Below, in pieces: positions 1 through 10,425 of a stretch of 64,000 nt of DNA. Each line of letters opens with the position of its first letter. The first letter of the stretch is position 1. The position numbers were made by a program, and so were the translations under genes. Under the pieces are notes generated by a model, which saw only the letters and a list, made by a program, of their open reading frames with translations, was not told where the DNA came from and did not search any database. The stretch comes from Drosophila miranda. Its lineage: Eukaryota; Arthropoda; Insecta; Diptera; Drosophilidae. The DNA lies in the NCBI RefSeq assembly GCF_003369915.1, contig NW_022881614.1, forward strand, positions 13,880,001-13,944,000, in the 5' to 3' direction.

Positions 1-513
1 GACCTTGACCGTTTCGTGTCCAAATTTCGCCACACCCCCTTCCGCCCCCGCAAAGGACGAAAATCTGGGGCATCCACAAATCTCAGAGACTATTAAGGCT
101 AGAGTAACCAAATTTGGTATCCGCACTTCTGTTAGATCTCACTATAAAACGTATATCTCAGAATTTCGCCCCACCCTTTTCCGCCCCCACAAAGGACGAA
201 AATCTGTTGCATCCACAATATTGCACATTCGAGAAAACTAAAAACGCAGAATCATAGATAATGACCATATCTATCAGATTGCTGAATCTGGATCAGATCA
301 GATAATTTTTATAGCCAAAAGGAACAAATCAATTTGCACTGGCTACGCAGCCCCCGACGTCACGCTCAGACTGATTTTCTGTCTCTCTCGCACGCACTCT
401 TTGTCGTGGCGTTTAATATTAGCGGCGTCTGCCGGAGGAGAGCCGTACTGACTTAGTATCGGGTATAAATTTAGAGTTGCGGTCTCCGCAGCAACTCACA
501 ACGTTCCCCCTCG
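1..513 (+). mobile_element. ISY-like Helitron, 3' part
   Basis: This is the right-hand part of the ~1.15 kb repeat that recurs throughout the window, cut by the window edge. It carries the G-rich boxes around 40 and 180, the CA/CTCTCT block near 380, and the imperfect GAGTTG...CAACTC hairpin just before the end in CTCGT. The family matches DINE-1/mini-me style Helitrons by its GTCY tract, conserved core and lack of terminal inverted repeats. Confidence 0.8.
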
Positions 514-711
514 TTTATATACTTTTTGTTCTTTTCAAAAGAATTTAGTTGTTGATTAATAAATTTAAACAATTAATACAGATAAACATAAGTAGATGAG
601 GCGATTCGCAGGTGTTCGTGAGAAAATAGCAAAGCGAAGGGGATGTGTGAAAAATCTATGTCTGGGTGCTGATCGATGTGTGTTGCGTGGCGAGGGCACT
701 CAGAAAGTTCT
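514..711 (-). other. CCT5 3' flank
   Basis: About 200 bases lie between the Helitron end and the CCT5 stop codon. On the minus strand this is AT-rich 3' untranslated-like sequence. I see no clear AATAAA on that strand, and the short plus-strand reading frames here are antisense to CCT5. Confidence 0.5.
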
Positions 712-2326
712 CTACATGCTACCATCGTTCTTAGATCGCACGTCATCGATCTTGAGTATCATTTTGACGAGCTGGGTGGACAACAAGATTTGCTGTTTCT
801 TCGAGTTCAACGACTCTACAACATTGTGGCTCTTCATGTCCGAATCGCCGGTCAGCATGCAGTCAACACCCAAGCTAGGTTTCTTCTCAGCTACCTGACT
901 GGCCTTTAATTCCGACAGCGTTTCAATCGGATGGAGACCGCTGTTCTCGGCCAGGGCCAGGGGAATGCTCTCTTAGGCCACGGAAAAGGCGCGGAATGCG
1001 TACTGCTCCAGGGTAGACAGCTGATCGACCTCCTTGGCCACAGCCAGGGAGCAACTGATCTCTGCGGCTCCACCACCGTACACAATACGCGAGTCCTTGA
1101 CTAACGAGCGCACCACACAGATCGCATCGTGGATAGAGCGTTTGGCCTCGGCAATGATCATTGCGTTGCCTCCACGCAGAAAGATTGTGACTGCCTTTGA
1201 GTTTTTGCACTCCTCAATCACAAGCATTTTGTCCTTCGACGTGCCGAAAGCCATCTCACGCACGAGACCGGCTGATCCGAACTTTTCAGGAGTCAGCTCC
1301 TCAAACCGCGGAACAATGCGACCGCCAGTTGCAATAGCGATGAGCTCTATCTCAGGACCACCCACCCAGCGTACTGCGGGGAGATCCTGCTGCAGCATTA
1401 GATGGTTGGCTTCGTCGTCAAAGCCCCACTGACAGATGGCCAGAGTGGCACCGGCGTCTTTCACTTGCTTGACCATCAGCGTAAACTTCTCCTGCTCGTA
1501 CTCGCGCAGCGCCCTGTAGTCCTCGGCAGAGGTAAGGTCCAACTTATGCTTGTTCTTGGGCTTGGGAGGCTCAAATGGGCAGGTGAGGATGGCCAGCTTA
1601 ACATTTTTCAACTCTTTCGGCATTTGCGAGTGGCTAAGAGTCTTGTCCACAATGACGCCCTTCACCAGCATCGAGTCCTCCATGCGACCTCCGACCTTAG
1701 TCTCGATCTTGATGAGCTCAAAGTTGACATCCTTCTTTTCAATATCGGCCACATTGAGAACAGCGTCTACTGCCATCTCGACCATTTGACGATGGCATTT
1801 GTTCACAATCTTGCTTCCCAGCGTGGTCATAGCTATCTGAATGAGTTGCTCCTTATTGTTAGGATCCACGGGGAAGGGTTCAGCAATTGCATCGAGTTGC
1901 TTAATGGCTCACTGAGCAGCCAGCTCGAAGCCATCTGCAATGCGAATGGGATGAATGCCACGGTCGATCAAGCTCTCTGCCTGCTCTAGCAGTGCACCGG
2001 CTAAGACAACAACGCCAGTGGTGCCGTCGCCAATTTCATCGTCCTGCGACTGCGACAACTGCACCATTAGCTTCCACCTCCATCAGTTTCATAATAGTGG
2101 CACCGTCATTGGTGACAGTCACATCGCCATCAGAGCTGACCATGATCTTGTCTAGACCCTTCGGTCCCAGAGACGTCTTCACAGTCGAGGCGATCTGACG
2201 TGCAGCCATGATATGCGTCTTGATGGCATCTGTTCCTGTGATGCGCTTCTGGCTCTCCTGGTCACGCAAAATAATGAAAGGCCGACCATATTCGTCAAAC
2301 GCAAACGTACCTGGGAAGGCGTTCAT
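712..2326 (-). pseudogene. CCT5: CCT5 (TCP-1 epsilon) chaperonin subunit, degenerate
   Basis: This is the whole coding region of the epsilon subunit of the cytosolic TRiC/CCT chaperonin, which folds actin and tubulin in an ATP-driven double ring. The start is the ATG at 2326, followed by [10 protein letters not shown]. Nucleotide-binding motifs [19 protein letters not shown] and GDGTT, and later [13 protein letters not shown] and YGGGAAEI, are all present. Without breaks it would be about 540 residues, the family length, and it ends at the TAG at 712-714. Three lesions are visible. A ~14-base deletion near 2080 removes the residues after the MEVE stretch and shifts the frame. A TGA replaces a tryptophan codon at ~1909-1911. 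A TAA at 973-975 truncates the last ~90 residues. No intron interrupts the ~1.6 kb, so it could be a processed copy or a naturally intron-poor gene. A BEL/Pao fragment lies ~100 bases upstream, so the native promoter is gone. Confidence 0.95.
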
Positions 2327-2424
2327 GGTTTTTAAGTTTTAAGGATCGCGGATTTCTTCGAATTTTCGAGATTAAATTTTTCTTCAATCTTATACTTTTC
2401 GCTTTTAATTTCGTTTTTTCCGTC
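2327..2424 (-). other. CCT5 5' leader remnant
   Basis: A-rich sequence directly upstream of the CCT5 ATG, probably its 5' untranslated region. It is fused in frame to the BEL/Pao integrase reading frame, which therefore reads through it for about 25 non-homologous residues. Confidence 0.6.
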
Positions 2425-3813
2425 TGACCAGATGATTCGAGGTTTGGGACGTAGACTTATAAAACGCCTTAATGCTGCCAGAAAGTATTCTGTAGATAGA
2501 TCCCGAACGACTTCCAAATGAGTTGCTTTGGTGCTAAAGCATACGAAGACAGCGATGTAACATTTGATAGGAGGCCTGCTTCTGACTTCCGACTTGTGAT
2601 AAAAGGGTCCGCAAAAATCAACGCCCGTTGTGTGGAATGCTGGATTAGTCCTTACGCGATCCGCAGGCAAGTTTCCCATGATATGTTCCCTCAGCACTGG
2701 CTTCAAACGAAAGCATCCAACACATTTGCGAATGATTCCCGCAACATATTTGCGTCCACCAATAGGCCAGAATTTTTGCCGAAGCAGTCCGAGCAATCCT
2801 TGAGCTCCTGCGTGGAGAAACCTTTCGTGAAAGAAGATAATAATAGAGACAGTGACAGGATGTCCCTTAGGAAGCAGGATCGGGTGCTTCGCGTCGTAGT
2901 CCAATTCGGCATTTTGGAGGCGGCCTCCAACACGCAGCAATCCAAAGCTATCCAGAAATGGATTCAGTGAGGCCATCGTGCTTTTTGGGGGTAGGGCCTG
3001 TTTGCTGGCGAGGGCCCTTATCTCTTCCGAAAATTGTTGCTGCTGTATTGCCCTTATGAGCAAATGCGTACCATTTTTGATGTCGATTACGGTAAGTTGA
3101 CCCTTTGACCGCGCTATGCCTTTGTCCTTGAGAATGTAGAATCGATATATGTAAGCAAAGACGCGCTGCATGGATCCGAATGAGTTTTGAAATTTGCAAT
3201 CGTACGATACAACCCTTTCGTTTGAAACAACCAATGCTGCATGACGACGTTCTGGGACATCGGTCGGCAATTGCAAGCCTGCAGGCCACTCTGAGCTCTC
3301 AAGACGCAAGAATGGTGGTCCAGAGATCCAAAGGCTGCTATCCATTAGTTCAGCGGGCGTGGATCCACGTGATATGATGTCGGAAGGATTCAACTTTGTG
3401 GGCACGTGATGCCAAGTCATTCCAGCGGTGAGCTCCTGAATCCGCTGAACTCGATTAGAAACAAATATATTAAAATTCAATGGTGATTCTCGAATCCAGG
3501 CAAGGGCTATGGACGAATCCGACCAGCAATGTATTTGGCATGGAGCTGATAATCCCTTAACTATGGTGGACACTAGTTCGGCTAATACGAGGGCAGCGGA
3601 CAGCTCAAGCTTGGGGATAGTCATACTTTTCAAGGGCGCGACTCTGGATTTAGAGCATAAGAGATGACTTTGCACAATGCCAAGAGCTTCCGAACGCATG
3701 TATACACAGGCGCCATATGCTGCTTGGCTCGCATCACAAAACGCGTGCATTTCTAATCTGGCTTGCTGCCGAAGCACGTAACGTGGAAACTTAAAGTTTT
3801 TAGCCATCGACAA
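2425..3813 (-). pseudogene. BEL/Pao RNase H and integrase region
   Basis: The frame opens with the A17-family connection region (residues ~1-25), then an RNase H domain beginning with the aspartate in HAFCDASQAAYGACVY and continuing through the SDS motif at ~100. It then carries the histidine/cysteine zinc-binding domain of integrase (HERFLHAGAQG, CVGCFRLKP) and the start of the integrase core (TTGVDFCGPF, then IIWSD). Two core acidic residues are present. The third and the C-terminal domain are lost at the junction with CCT5. The upstream reverse transcriptase frame ends in a stop 13 bases away, so the polyprotein is broken here as well. Confidence 0.85.
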
Positions 3814-3826
3814 CTACGAAGTCAGC

Positions 3827-4484
3827 TCAATCCAAGTCGTATGGCTTGGCTTCGTTCCATAGCGACTGCATAAATATTTTAGCTTTTGTGATGATGGGAG
3901 AGATGAGCCCTAGAGGATTGTAGAACCTAGCTAGTGTAGACAGGACCGAACGCTTCAAGGTTGTGCCTGCAGCGGTTCCGACGTGAGCGAAGCTAAACAG
4001 AAGATTGTCCGTGGTGGGATCCCAAACTAGACCAAGCGCCTTGGTTACTTCAGTCCCGTCATGAAAGGTAAGGAACTTTTCGCGATCCGCCTCCGATACG
4101 CCTTCCAAAGCAGCGGGTTCATTGGAACACCATTTACGTATGGGAAAACATCCTTTCGAAAGTAGCTCCTTTACCTGCTGACGAATCTTGATGACAGAAT
4201 CAATGCTGTCCCCTCCAGATATGAGATCATCGACATAGAAATCTCTTCGAACAACATCAGCGCCAAGCGGAAAACGCAACTCTTCATCATTTGCCAATTG
4301 ATGCATAGCACGAATTGCTAAGAAAGCGGCAGGTTTGGTTCCGTAAGTAACAGTCTCCGACTTGAACACCTGAATCTCCTCCTTCGGGTCATTGCGCCAT
4401 AGGATGCACTGCACGAGCGTATCGGGATGGGAAACGCGTACACAGCGGTACATTTTGCAGATATCGCCACACAAGGCGACTTTA
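3827..4484 (-). pseudogene. BEL/Pao reverse transcriptase fragment
   Basis: About 215 residues of reverse transcriptase. The catalytic YVDD box lies in RRDFYVDDLISGGDS at ~85, followed by the conserved KWCSNE and LGLVWD motifs and the start of the thumb/A17 region (FYNPLGLISP). The first catalytic aspartate motif and everything before it are absent, because the Helitron junction at 4485 cuts the palm domain. Confidence 0.85.
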
Positions 4485-4485
4485 A

Positions 4486-5500
4486 ACGAGGTGGAACGTT
4501 GTGAGTTGCTGCGGACACCGCAACTCTACAGTTATACCCGATAATAAGTCAGTACGGCTCTCCTGCGGCAGACGCCGCTAATATTGAACCACACGACAAA
4601 GAGTGCGTGCGAGAGAGACAGAAAATCAGTCTGAGCGTGACGTCGGGCGCTGCGTGGCCACTGCAAATTGATTTCTTGCTTTTGGCTACAAAAATGATCC
4701 GATCTGATCCAGATTCAGCAATCTGAAAGATATAGTCATTATCTATGATTCTGCGTTTTTAGTTTTCTCGAATGTGCAATATTGTGGATGCAACAGATTT
4801 TCGTCCTTTGTGGGGGCAGAAGGGGGTGGAGCGAAATTCTGAGATATACGTTTTATAGTGAGATCTAACAGAAGTGCGGATACCAAAGTTGGTTACTCTA
4901 GCCTTAATAGTCTCTGAGATTTGTGGATGCCCCAGATTTTCGTCCTTTGCGGGGGCGGAAGGGGGTGTGGCGAAATTTGGACACGAAACGGTCAAGGTCC
5001 GATATCACAGGAGTGTGGATACCAAATTTGGTTGCTCTGGATCTTATAGGTTCTGAGATCCTTGAACTCATATTTTGCAATTGGCAAAGCCGACCATGAA
5101 ACCTGTGTGTTAGAGAGAGACAGAGCGAGAAAGAATGAAATTGTTTTCTTGATTCTGGCTATAATAATTATACGATCTGGTTGAGATTTTACACTCTAGA
5201 ACATATAGTCTTCCTCTACGATTCTGCGTTTTTGGTTTTATCGTATCTTTAAAAATGTGGATGCCACAGATTTTAGTCCTTTGTGGGGGCGGAAGTGGGC
5301 GGGGCAAAGTTTTGAAATATTTTTGTAGCAGTGACATATCACAGATGTCTGGATCCAAAACATCGTTGCTCTAGCTCTTATAGTCTTTGAGCACTAGGCG
5401 CTGAAGGGACGGACGGACGGACGGACGGACGGACGGACGGACGGACGGACGGACAGACGGACAGACAGACAGGGCTCAATCGACTCGGCTATTGATGCTG
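4486..5500 (-). mobile_element. ISY-like Helitron, 5' end missing
   Basis: A nearly complete minus-strand copy. It begins with the CGAGGTGGAACG terminus and hairpin and runs through the three related G-rich boxes to the (GGAC)n tract at 5407-5470. It is cut after the core GGCTATTGATGCTG at 5500 and lacks the last ~160 bases. The break joins directly to the Myb/SANT-like gene copy, so it marks a rearrangement point. Confidence 0.85.
5113..5134 (-). promoter_or_regulatory. MRE-like GA-rich motif in Helitron
   Basis: GAGAGAGACAGAGCGAGA and flanks resemble the GA-rich MSL recognition element of Drosophila dosage compensation. The same block recurs at about the same place in most copies, for example 31329-31350, 32510-32531, 33509-33530 and 36630-36651, and in complement in plus-strand copies. 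Resemblance is all that can be seen, and binding is not shown. Confidence 0.4.
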
Positions 5501-6495
5501 CTGTATCAGGATACACTCCCTGCTCTAGAGGATGCAGTGGCCGTGATCTGTGACTTGTATGATAAGCCCGACAGAGTAGTCGAATCTCGTCCAAAGGCAC
5601 GTCCTGAAATTTCCAACCGTTTGCAACTGCAGGACATCAAGACCGACCACGACGAGGTCACAGCCACAGATGACGGTAAGACAAAAATATCAAGCCGCAA
5701 AAAATGTATGTACTATTTTTTTATATGTAAAGATGATGAGGAAGAAGATGACTGCTCCAGCCGGATCAATTTATTTATTAAATTAACAAATTATCTGTTA
5801 ATAATGGTGCTTAGTTACTAAAGGCGGAAAAAGATAAGTTGAAAGTTAGCTAAATTTAAATGATTATAAATATTGCATGCAATTAGTTTAAGAGACAGTT
5901 CAGGGGATAGGGTATGACAGAGGGAGTTATAATTATGGCATAAAACCCTAAAAGGTTCATGATCAGCATAATTAGACCTACATATGGGTAGACGGATAGG
6001 CCTAAAAGTACGGGTAGGTCTAGATGGAACGGCCAAGTCAATCTGACCCAAGAGAGTTTGGGAGTCAACAGTCCCAAGAAGGAGCTTGTGCACGAACATT
6101 ACGCCATTGCATATTCTGCGATGGTGCAACGATGGCAGGTCAATAAGATTTAGGATTGGGACAGACAGACTCCCAGACATATGGGCGTGAAATTGGAGCG
6201 CACTAGCACTTCGCAAACTCCATCTGCCAAAAAGCGCAAGCTGGTTCAAAATGATGTAAATGAATTAGAAATTGAACACGAGAGCACGGTGCCGATGCTA
6301 ATGGACATTGCAAAGGAGCTGCGGGACATGAATAGACAAACTCGCTTGAACGCCCAGCGCACAGAAGCCAATACGGACGCGCTTTTGGCTCTAGGCACAC
6401 AGATCTCAGACCTAATTCAGCAACAGCTCAAGGAGCGCAAGCGTCTTAATGCTATAATGGAGAAATTTGTTCTCAAAATCGAAACAACCGACTAA
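5501..6495 (+). pseudogene. Myb/SANT-like DNA-binding gene, copy A, 5' truncated
   Basis: This copy keeps only the downstream exons. One exon runs 5501-5675 (QDTLPALEDAVAVICDLYDKPD) and ends at a GTAAG donor. A 57-base intron follows to 5732. An acidic exon (DDEEEDDCSS) then starts at 5733 and is interrupted at ~5770 by a non-LTR fragment. The frame resumes at ~6162 with MGVKLERTS, a basic AKKRKL stretch like a nuclear localisation signal, and a leucine-rich predicted coiled coil ending at the TAA at 6493. The N-terminal DNA-binding domain seen in the copies at 16617 and 52335 is missing here. The function is probably a nuclear DNA-binding protein of the zeste/apontic-like class, inferred from those copies. 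Confidence 0.7.
5771..6161 (-). mobile_element. Non-LTR retrotransposon 3' end inserted in Myb/SANT gene
   Basis: The minus strand encodes the C-terminus of a non-LTR ORF2: IDLPSLHHRR, then FVHKLLLGTVDS, then SRPTRTFRPIRLP and CRSNYA. A short AT-rich 3' tail ends in TAAATAAA against the host exon. It is heavily 5' truncated. The homologous exon at ~51690 lacks it and reads straight through, which gives a natural empty site. Confidence 0.75.
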
Positions 6496-6996
6496 CTAGT
6501 TCCACTATTTTAATTATGGTTTGCTAAAGAAAATATTGAAAGTGTCCCTCAAGACCTAATGTTTGACCAGGAAAGAAAGATCTGTCCACTTTTTCAAACA
6601 TTTAAGATTATTATAATTAATGTAAACTAGGCGCATAATGGGGAACCATGGGCATTTTTGAGAGATGTGAAACGTCGATTGGACAAACGATAAAATAAAC
6701 AATTTGTTTGCTTGGGCAAATATTTTTATACTCAACAGACACGCAGTTGGTTTTGGCGGGAACCTTTTGAATTGAATTTTCTTGTCAAAATTGTGTAGTG
6801 TACTGTTTTTTAATCCCAATATCGTTTCTGGGTCTTTCGTTCAACGGTTTCCGGGTCAGAGGCTCACGAATACAATTATTGATGAGCATATGAATGGGAA
6901 AATTATGCATTAATGACTATGAACTATACAATTCTTAAATAAGCTGCTTTTATAGTATTGCTAGTTAGGCTTGCAAAATGAAATAAAGTTCATATA
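6496..6996. other. 3' flank of the Myb/SANT-like gene
   Basis: Sequence shared by all three gene copies (also 17909-18409 and, inverted, ~51100-51586). It shows the scattered single-base differences expected of old duplicates. It holds no convincing reading frame. An AATAAA lies near 6694 and another near 6982. The errantivirus LTR begins at its end, at a site that is an alternating TA tract in the inverted copy. Confidence 0.6.
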
Positions 6997-7576
6997 AGTT
7001 AATTTTATCCTTATTCGAAGGACAAAATAAAAGATTATTTTGATTCTGTTCACATTAGCGAAGTGCTTTTATTGAATATCAGAATGTGACTGCTTAAATC
7101 TAGAATTATAATTCTTAAAGAAACCTATCGATGAACGCGGCAGAGGAACTTCGGCAGAGGCCGAATTGTTGGGGTCTTCAGAATTATTGTAGGCGGCGGC
7201 GTCAGTGGCGACAGCGGAGTTGCAGTTATTGACCGGCAATAGGAAGTCAATGTTGCTGGTCGATGTTGGGGGTGAAGAACAGCGGAGTCATCAGAAATGC
7301 ATTGTCGACATTATCGCAGTCGCGACGTCGAAGGCGGGGTGGGGGCGATGGTTTCTCGTGAAGTGCTGACTTGAAGTGGAGCGCATAAGCACTTCCAGAA
7401 ATACAATGTTTCGGTTCTTGTTTTAGGCAGGAAATGGTTTTTACTTTTTGTGTAAATTGTGACAGAATTCTTGCGCATTGTTATTACAATTGGGTAATAA
7501 ACTATTGGGCAAGAATTTTTATACTTTTTTCTGTTTTAATTGGAAATAAGAGTATTGAACTCTTAGGGTGTTAACT
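6997..7576 (-). repeat. Errantivirus 3' LTR, copy A
   Basis: On the minus strand this ~580-base segment begins AGTTAAC and ends TTAACT, as gypsy-group LTRs do. It is preceded directly by a purine tract. A GC-rich block with GGCGGCGGCG lies in its middle. The insertion point corresponds to an alternating TATATA tract in the inverted copy near 51090, a typical gypsy-group target. Confidence 0.7.
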
Positions 7577-7587
7577 CTTCCCCTCTT
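7577..7587 (-). other. Polypurine tract
   Basis: AAGAGGGGAAG on the minus strand abuts the LTR start. It is the plus-strand priming site of the errantivirus. Confidence 0.7.
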
Positions 7588-7612
7588 ATTTCATTTGTCC
7601 TCAAATGAATTT

Positions 7613-9121
7613 TTAGAAATATGGTATGTTATTAAATTCAAGATTTTGGTTTGTGTTTGTTGGTATCTTTGTATCGGTTTTGATTTTGATGTCTGGTATT
7701 TCTGGAGGAATGTTGAGTATCAATTTTTGGGGTTTTCGACACACATGTGATATTATGATCAGTATTATTGCAGTTACAAATAGCGTAATAAGAGTCATAC
7801 TATTTATTGAGGAGTGAGTTTGAAGGAAGTTTAAGTGTTTCGTATTGTTGATGTGAAGTTCATCGAGTGCTTTGAGAGAAAGTATTTTTATGGGTTTTTC
7901 TTGCAATGGGCCTACTTGTACGATTGGAGTTTGTGGTTTGGTTATAGTTTTGTGAATGCTTGTAAATTTCTTTTCGCTAATGTTTATTGTATCGTTCCAG
8001 TACTTTAGTAAGTACGTGCCCCTTAGTTTTTCATAGCCGTTTTGCCATTTTATTGTTCCGTTGAAGTTATTTAGGAGGAGTGAGTCGGAATCTATTTCTT
8101 CTATAGGTTCGATGTGTTCTGTATTGCTGTAGTTACACGAGGAATCTTTCCCTATCAATAATCTACTAATACAGTTATCGTGGTTTAAGTTGATTACATT
8201 ATTTGTTTTGCAAATTTTTACGTTATTGTAGTCTTTACATGGTTTACTAATTCCGTAAGTGTTCAATTCATTAATAAATATTTCTTGGAAAGGTAAATTA
8301 ACAATGAGGTTTTTTCGGACGACCGGTCGAATAATGATATCTTTATAGGTTTCTTTTTCTAACTTAGGGATTCTAATAATATAGAGTAATGTGTTTTTAT
8401 TATATAAAATTGAGACGTCTGCAAACTCAAGCATTTCTTCTATTGAATTGAGTGGGGTTAGTATTTCCTTAAAGTTTTCTTTAATTGTCTCTATTTCGTT
8501 TTCGTTAAGAAGGAATGTGTTTACTATATTTATTTTTGCCCATTGAATTGCATATTTTACATTGATTAGTTCTTCTTTTATAAGTCGGGTTTGAATTTGT
8601 AGACTAATGGCTATTTCGTTGCTGAATGAATTGTCTTTTTTTATTGTATTCAAGAGTCTATTGTTTATTTCTGTGAGTTTGTTTATTCGTTTCTCAAATT
8701 GTGTATTTATTACTATTTGCTTATTATAATTTGAAATTATATCATTAAGATTATTTTGGATCATATTTAGGTCATCATGATCGGGACTTCCGGCTATATA
8801 TTTCCATGCCGTGCCGATCATATCTTTAGATCTACTGTGTCGAGTGGGTGTAAGTGTATTTAATATAAGGCAAGTTTGGTTTATTTCATGGTCCAAGGTA
8901 TTATAAAATTCATTATTTTTTAGGTCTTTTTCTATGTACCAAAAGTTTGGTCTAGAGTTTGTTTTATTAGTGTTAAATCTATGACATGAATTAGTTTTGT
9001 ATGTACTGAGGTTAGTTTGCCTGTTTTAGTATGAATGGTTAAAACATGGCTATCGGTATAGTTGGTTATTTCGATAGATCCAGCTACTAATTGTAGGAGG
9101 AGTAATGATGTTATCAATCTG
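7613..9121 (-). pseudogene. env: Errantivirus env, copy A, frameshifted
   Basis: This is a retroviral-type envelope of an insect endogenous retrovirus of the 17.6/297/Tom group. A splice acceptor (CTCTTCCAG) at ~9122 precedes a hydrophobic signal-like segment. The 427-codon main frame at 7613-8896 has a long helical heptad-rich region (residues ~45-150), several Asn-X-Ser/Thr sites, a predicted transmembrane helix near residue 380 and a short cytoplasmic tail. The frame is broken near 8935, where one base is missing compared with the partial copy at ~13070. The signal part is therefore separated from the body. The copy at 19026-20534 has the same break. Confidence 0.85.
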
Positions 9122-9254
9122 GAAGAGAATGAAGAATATCGTAAAAAAATTGTATTTTCCGATTCGTGGTGATATAATCGGATGGAACCCGCAATCGGAT
9201 AAATCTTTTAGTTTTGGGTGTAGTTATTTCATATACTATAACCTTTAGTCATTG

Positions 9255-10425
9255 TTCGGAGCAGAACCCAGCCGATTAGCTGCTTGCCAAATAGCACCTA
9301 ATTCTTGGCCCTCAGCCGCTTATTTTGTTTGTTACTTATGTCTATGTCACTCATTTGTTTGTTAAAGCTCTGCGCTTGCTTGCCCTGCTAAACGCTCTCT
9401 GCCAGCTCGCTCTTCGCTATCTCCGCTTTGCGTCTGCCATTTCTGGATATTCCATGTCGTGCCATTTTAGATTCCGCTTCTCAGGTTAACTTTATAACAT
9501 CGAGACTCGCCAATCAGCTGCAGTTAGATCCTCACCCGTCTCACGTTCAAATCGCCGGTATTGGAGAGTCAATTCTACCATCCAGCAAGGCTGTGGACAT
9601 CGTCCTGCAATCTCAAGACGAAAGCTATCGCGGTTTCCTCTCTGCAATTATCACTGCCTCAATCACAGGAATGCAGCCTAACTTCGGCCTAGACGCAAAG
9701 GATTGGCCAATGCCAAATAATCTAAAACTGGCTGATCCTAATTTCGCCAAGCCCCAGCGTGTCGATCTGTTGATAGGTGCTGGTTTGTTCTTCGAATTAA
9801 TGTGCGTTGGACAGATTCGACTGTCAGACCAATTGCCAACATTGCAGAAGACGAAACTTGGCTGGATAGTGTCAGGAAGTATTAAAAACTCTGAGAAAGC
9901 CCGTGCGGCGCTAGCAGCCGTTGAATATCCCCCTGTCATCTCCGCTTGCGAGACTAATTTGTGCTATAGTGTAAGGCGGTTTTGGGAAGTCGATGGAGAT
10001 TATTCGCCCTCATCAATTTCGGAGGAAGATATTCATTGCGAACAGCATTTCGTCACAAACTGCATTCGCCTAGAGTCCGGAGCTTACTCCGTGCGTTTGC
10101 CAACCAAATTCAGTCTAGAGGAATGAAGAGAATCGTATCAGCAGGCGCTACGTAGATTTCTCAATTTGGAGAGGAAGCTAGCAAAAAATGCACAGCTTAA
10201 GCCAAAATATATGGAGTTTCTCCAGGAGTATCGTGATTAGGACACATGTCGCCAGCTTCGCGGCAGTCAGACCTCCTGCAGTACTTCTTGCCTCACCATT
10301 GCGTCCACAAGCAGGATAGTACAACCACCAAATTACGCGTAGTGTTCGATGGATCTGCCAAGACAAAATGGCTGGACCCACCATCCAACCTAAAATTCTG
10401 ATAACTCTGCTTCGTTTCCGCTTTT
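9255..10425 (+). mobile_element. BEL/Pao 5' fragment, internally deleted, copy A
   Basis: It begins at TGTTCGGAGC, a plausible LTR start, inserted into the errantivirus just upstream of env. After ~180 bases it passes directly into protease coding sequence, so the gag region appears deleted. It ends at the Helitron at 10426 in the middle of the reverse transcriptase. Confidence 0.6.
9428..10126 (+). pseudogene. BEL/Pao protease and start of RT, copy A
   Basis: A 232-codon frame with the aspartic protease active site in AILDSASQVNF near residue 12, the DLLIGAG motif near 115 and the KTKLGWIVSG motif at ~145. It resembles the DUF1758 protease region of BEL/Pao pol. The frame stops at 10124-10126. 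Homology to the N-terminal reverse transcriptase continues to ~10420 in other frames, with further stops and a ~36-base deletion near 10360 relative to the other copy. Confidence 0.8.

Larger units (their letters stand above)
2425..4485 (-). mobile_element. BEL/Pao retrotransposon, 3' half of pol, truncated
   Basis: A minus-strand BEL/Pao fragment running from the reverse transcriptase palm through RNase H into integrase. It stops at the CCT5 leader just after the IIWSD of the integrase core, so the end of integrase and the 3' LTR are missing. At the other end it stops abruptly at 4485 where a Helitron begins. The missing upstream part of a matching element is found at 9428-10425 and 20841-21866, broken at the equivalent position. 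Confidence 0.85.
5501..10425. repeat. Segmental duplication copy A
   Basis: A ~4.9 kb block nearly identical to 16922-21866, at offset +11421 in its first part and +11413 later. It holds the Myb/SANT-like gene 3' part, the non-LTR fragment, the errantivirus 3' LTR and env, and the BEL/Pao 5' fragment, in the same order and orientation. Differences seen are single bases, an 8-base length change near 6170 and a ~36-base deletion near 10360 in this copy. Confidence 0.9.

Noticed and set aside
1034-1989. Long plus-strand open frames across CCT5.
   Set aside because: They are antisense shadows of a GC-rich conserved coding region, with no independent signals.
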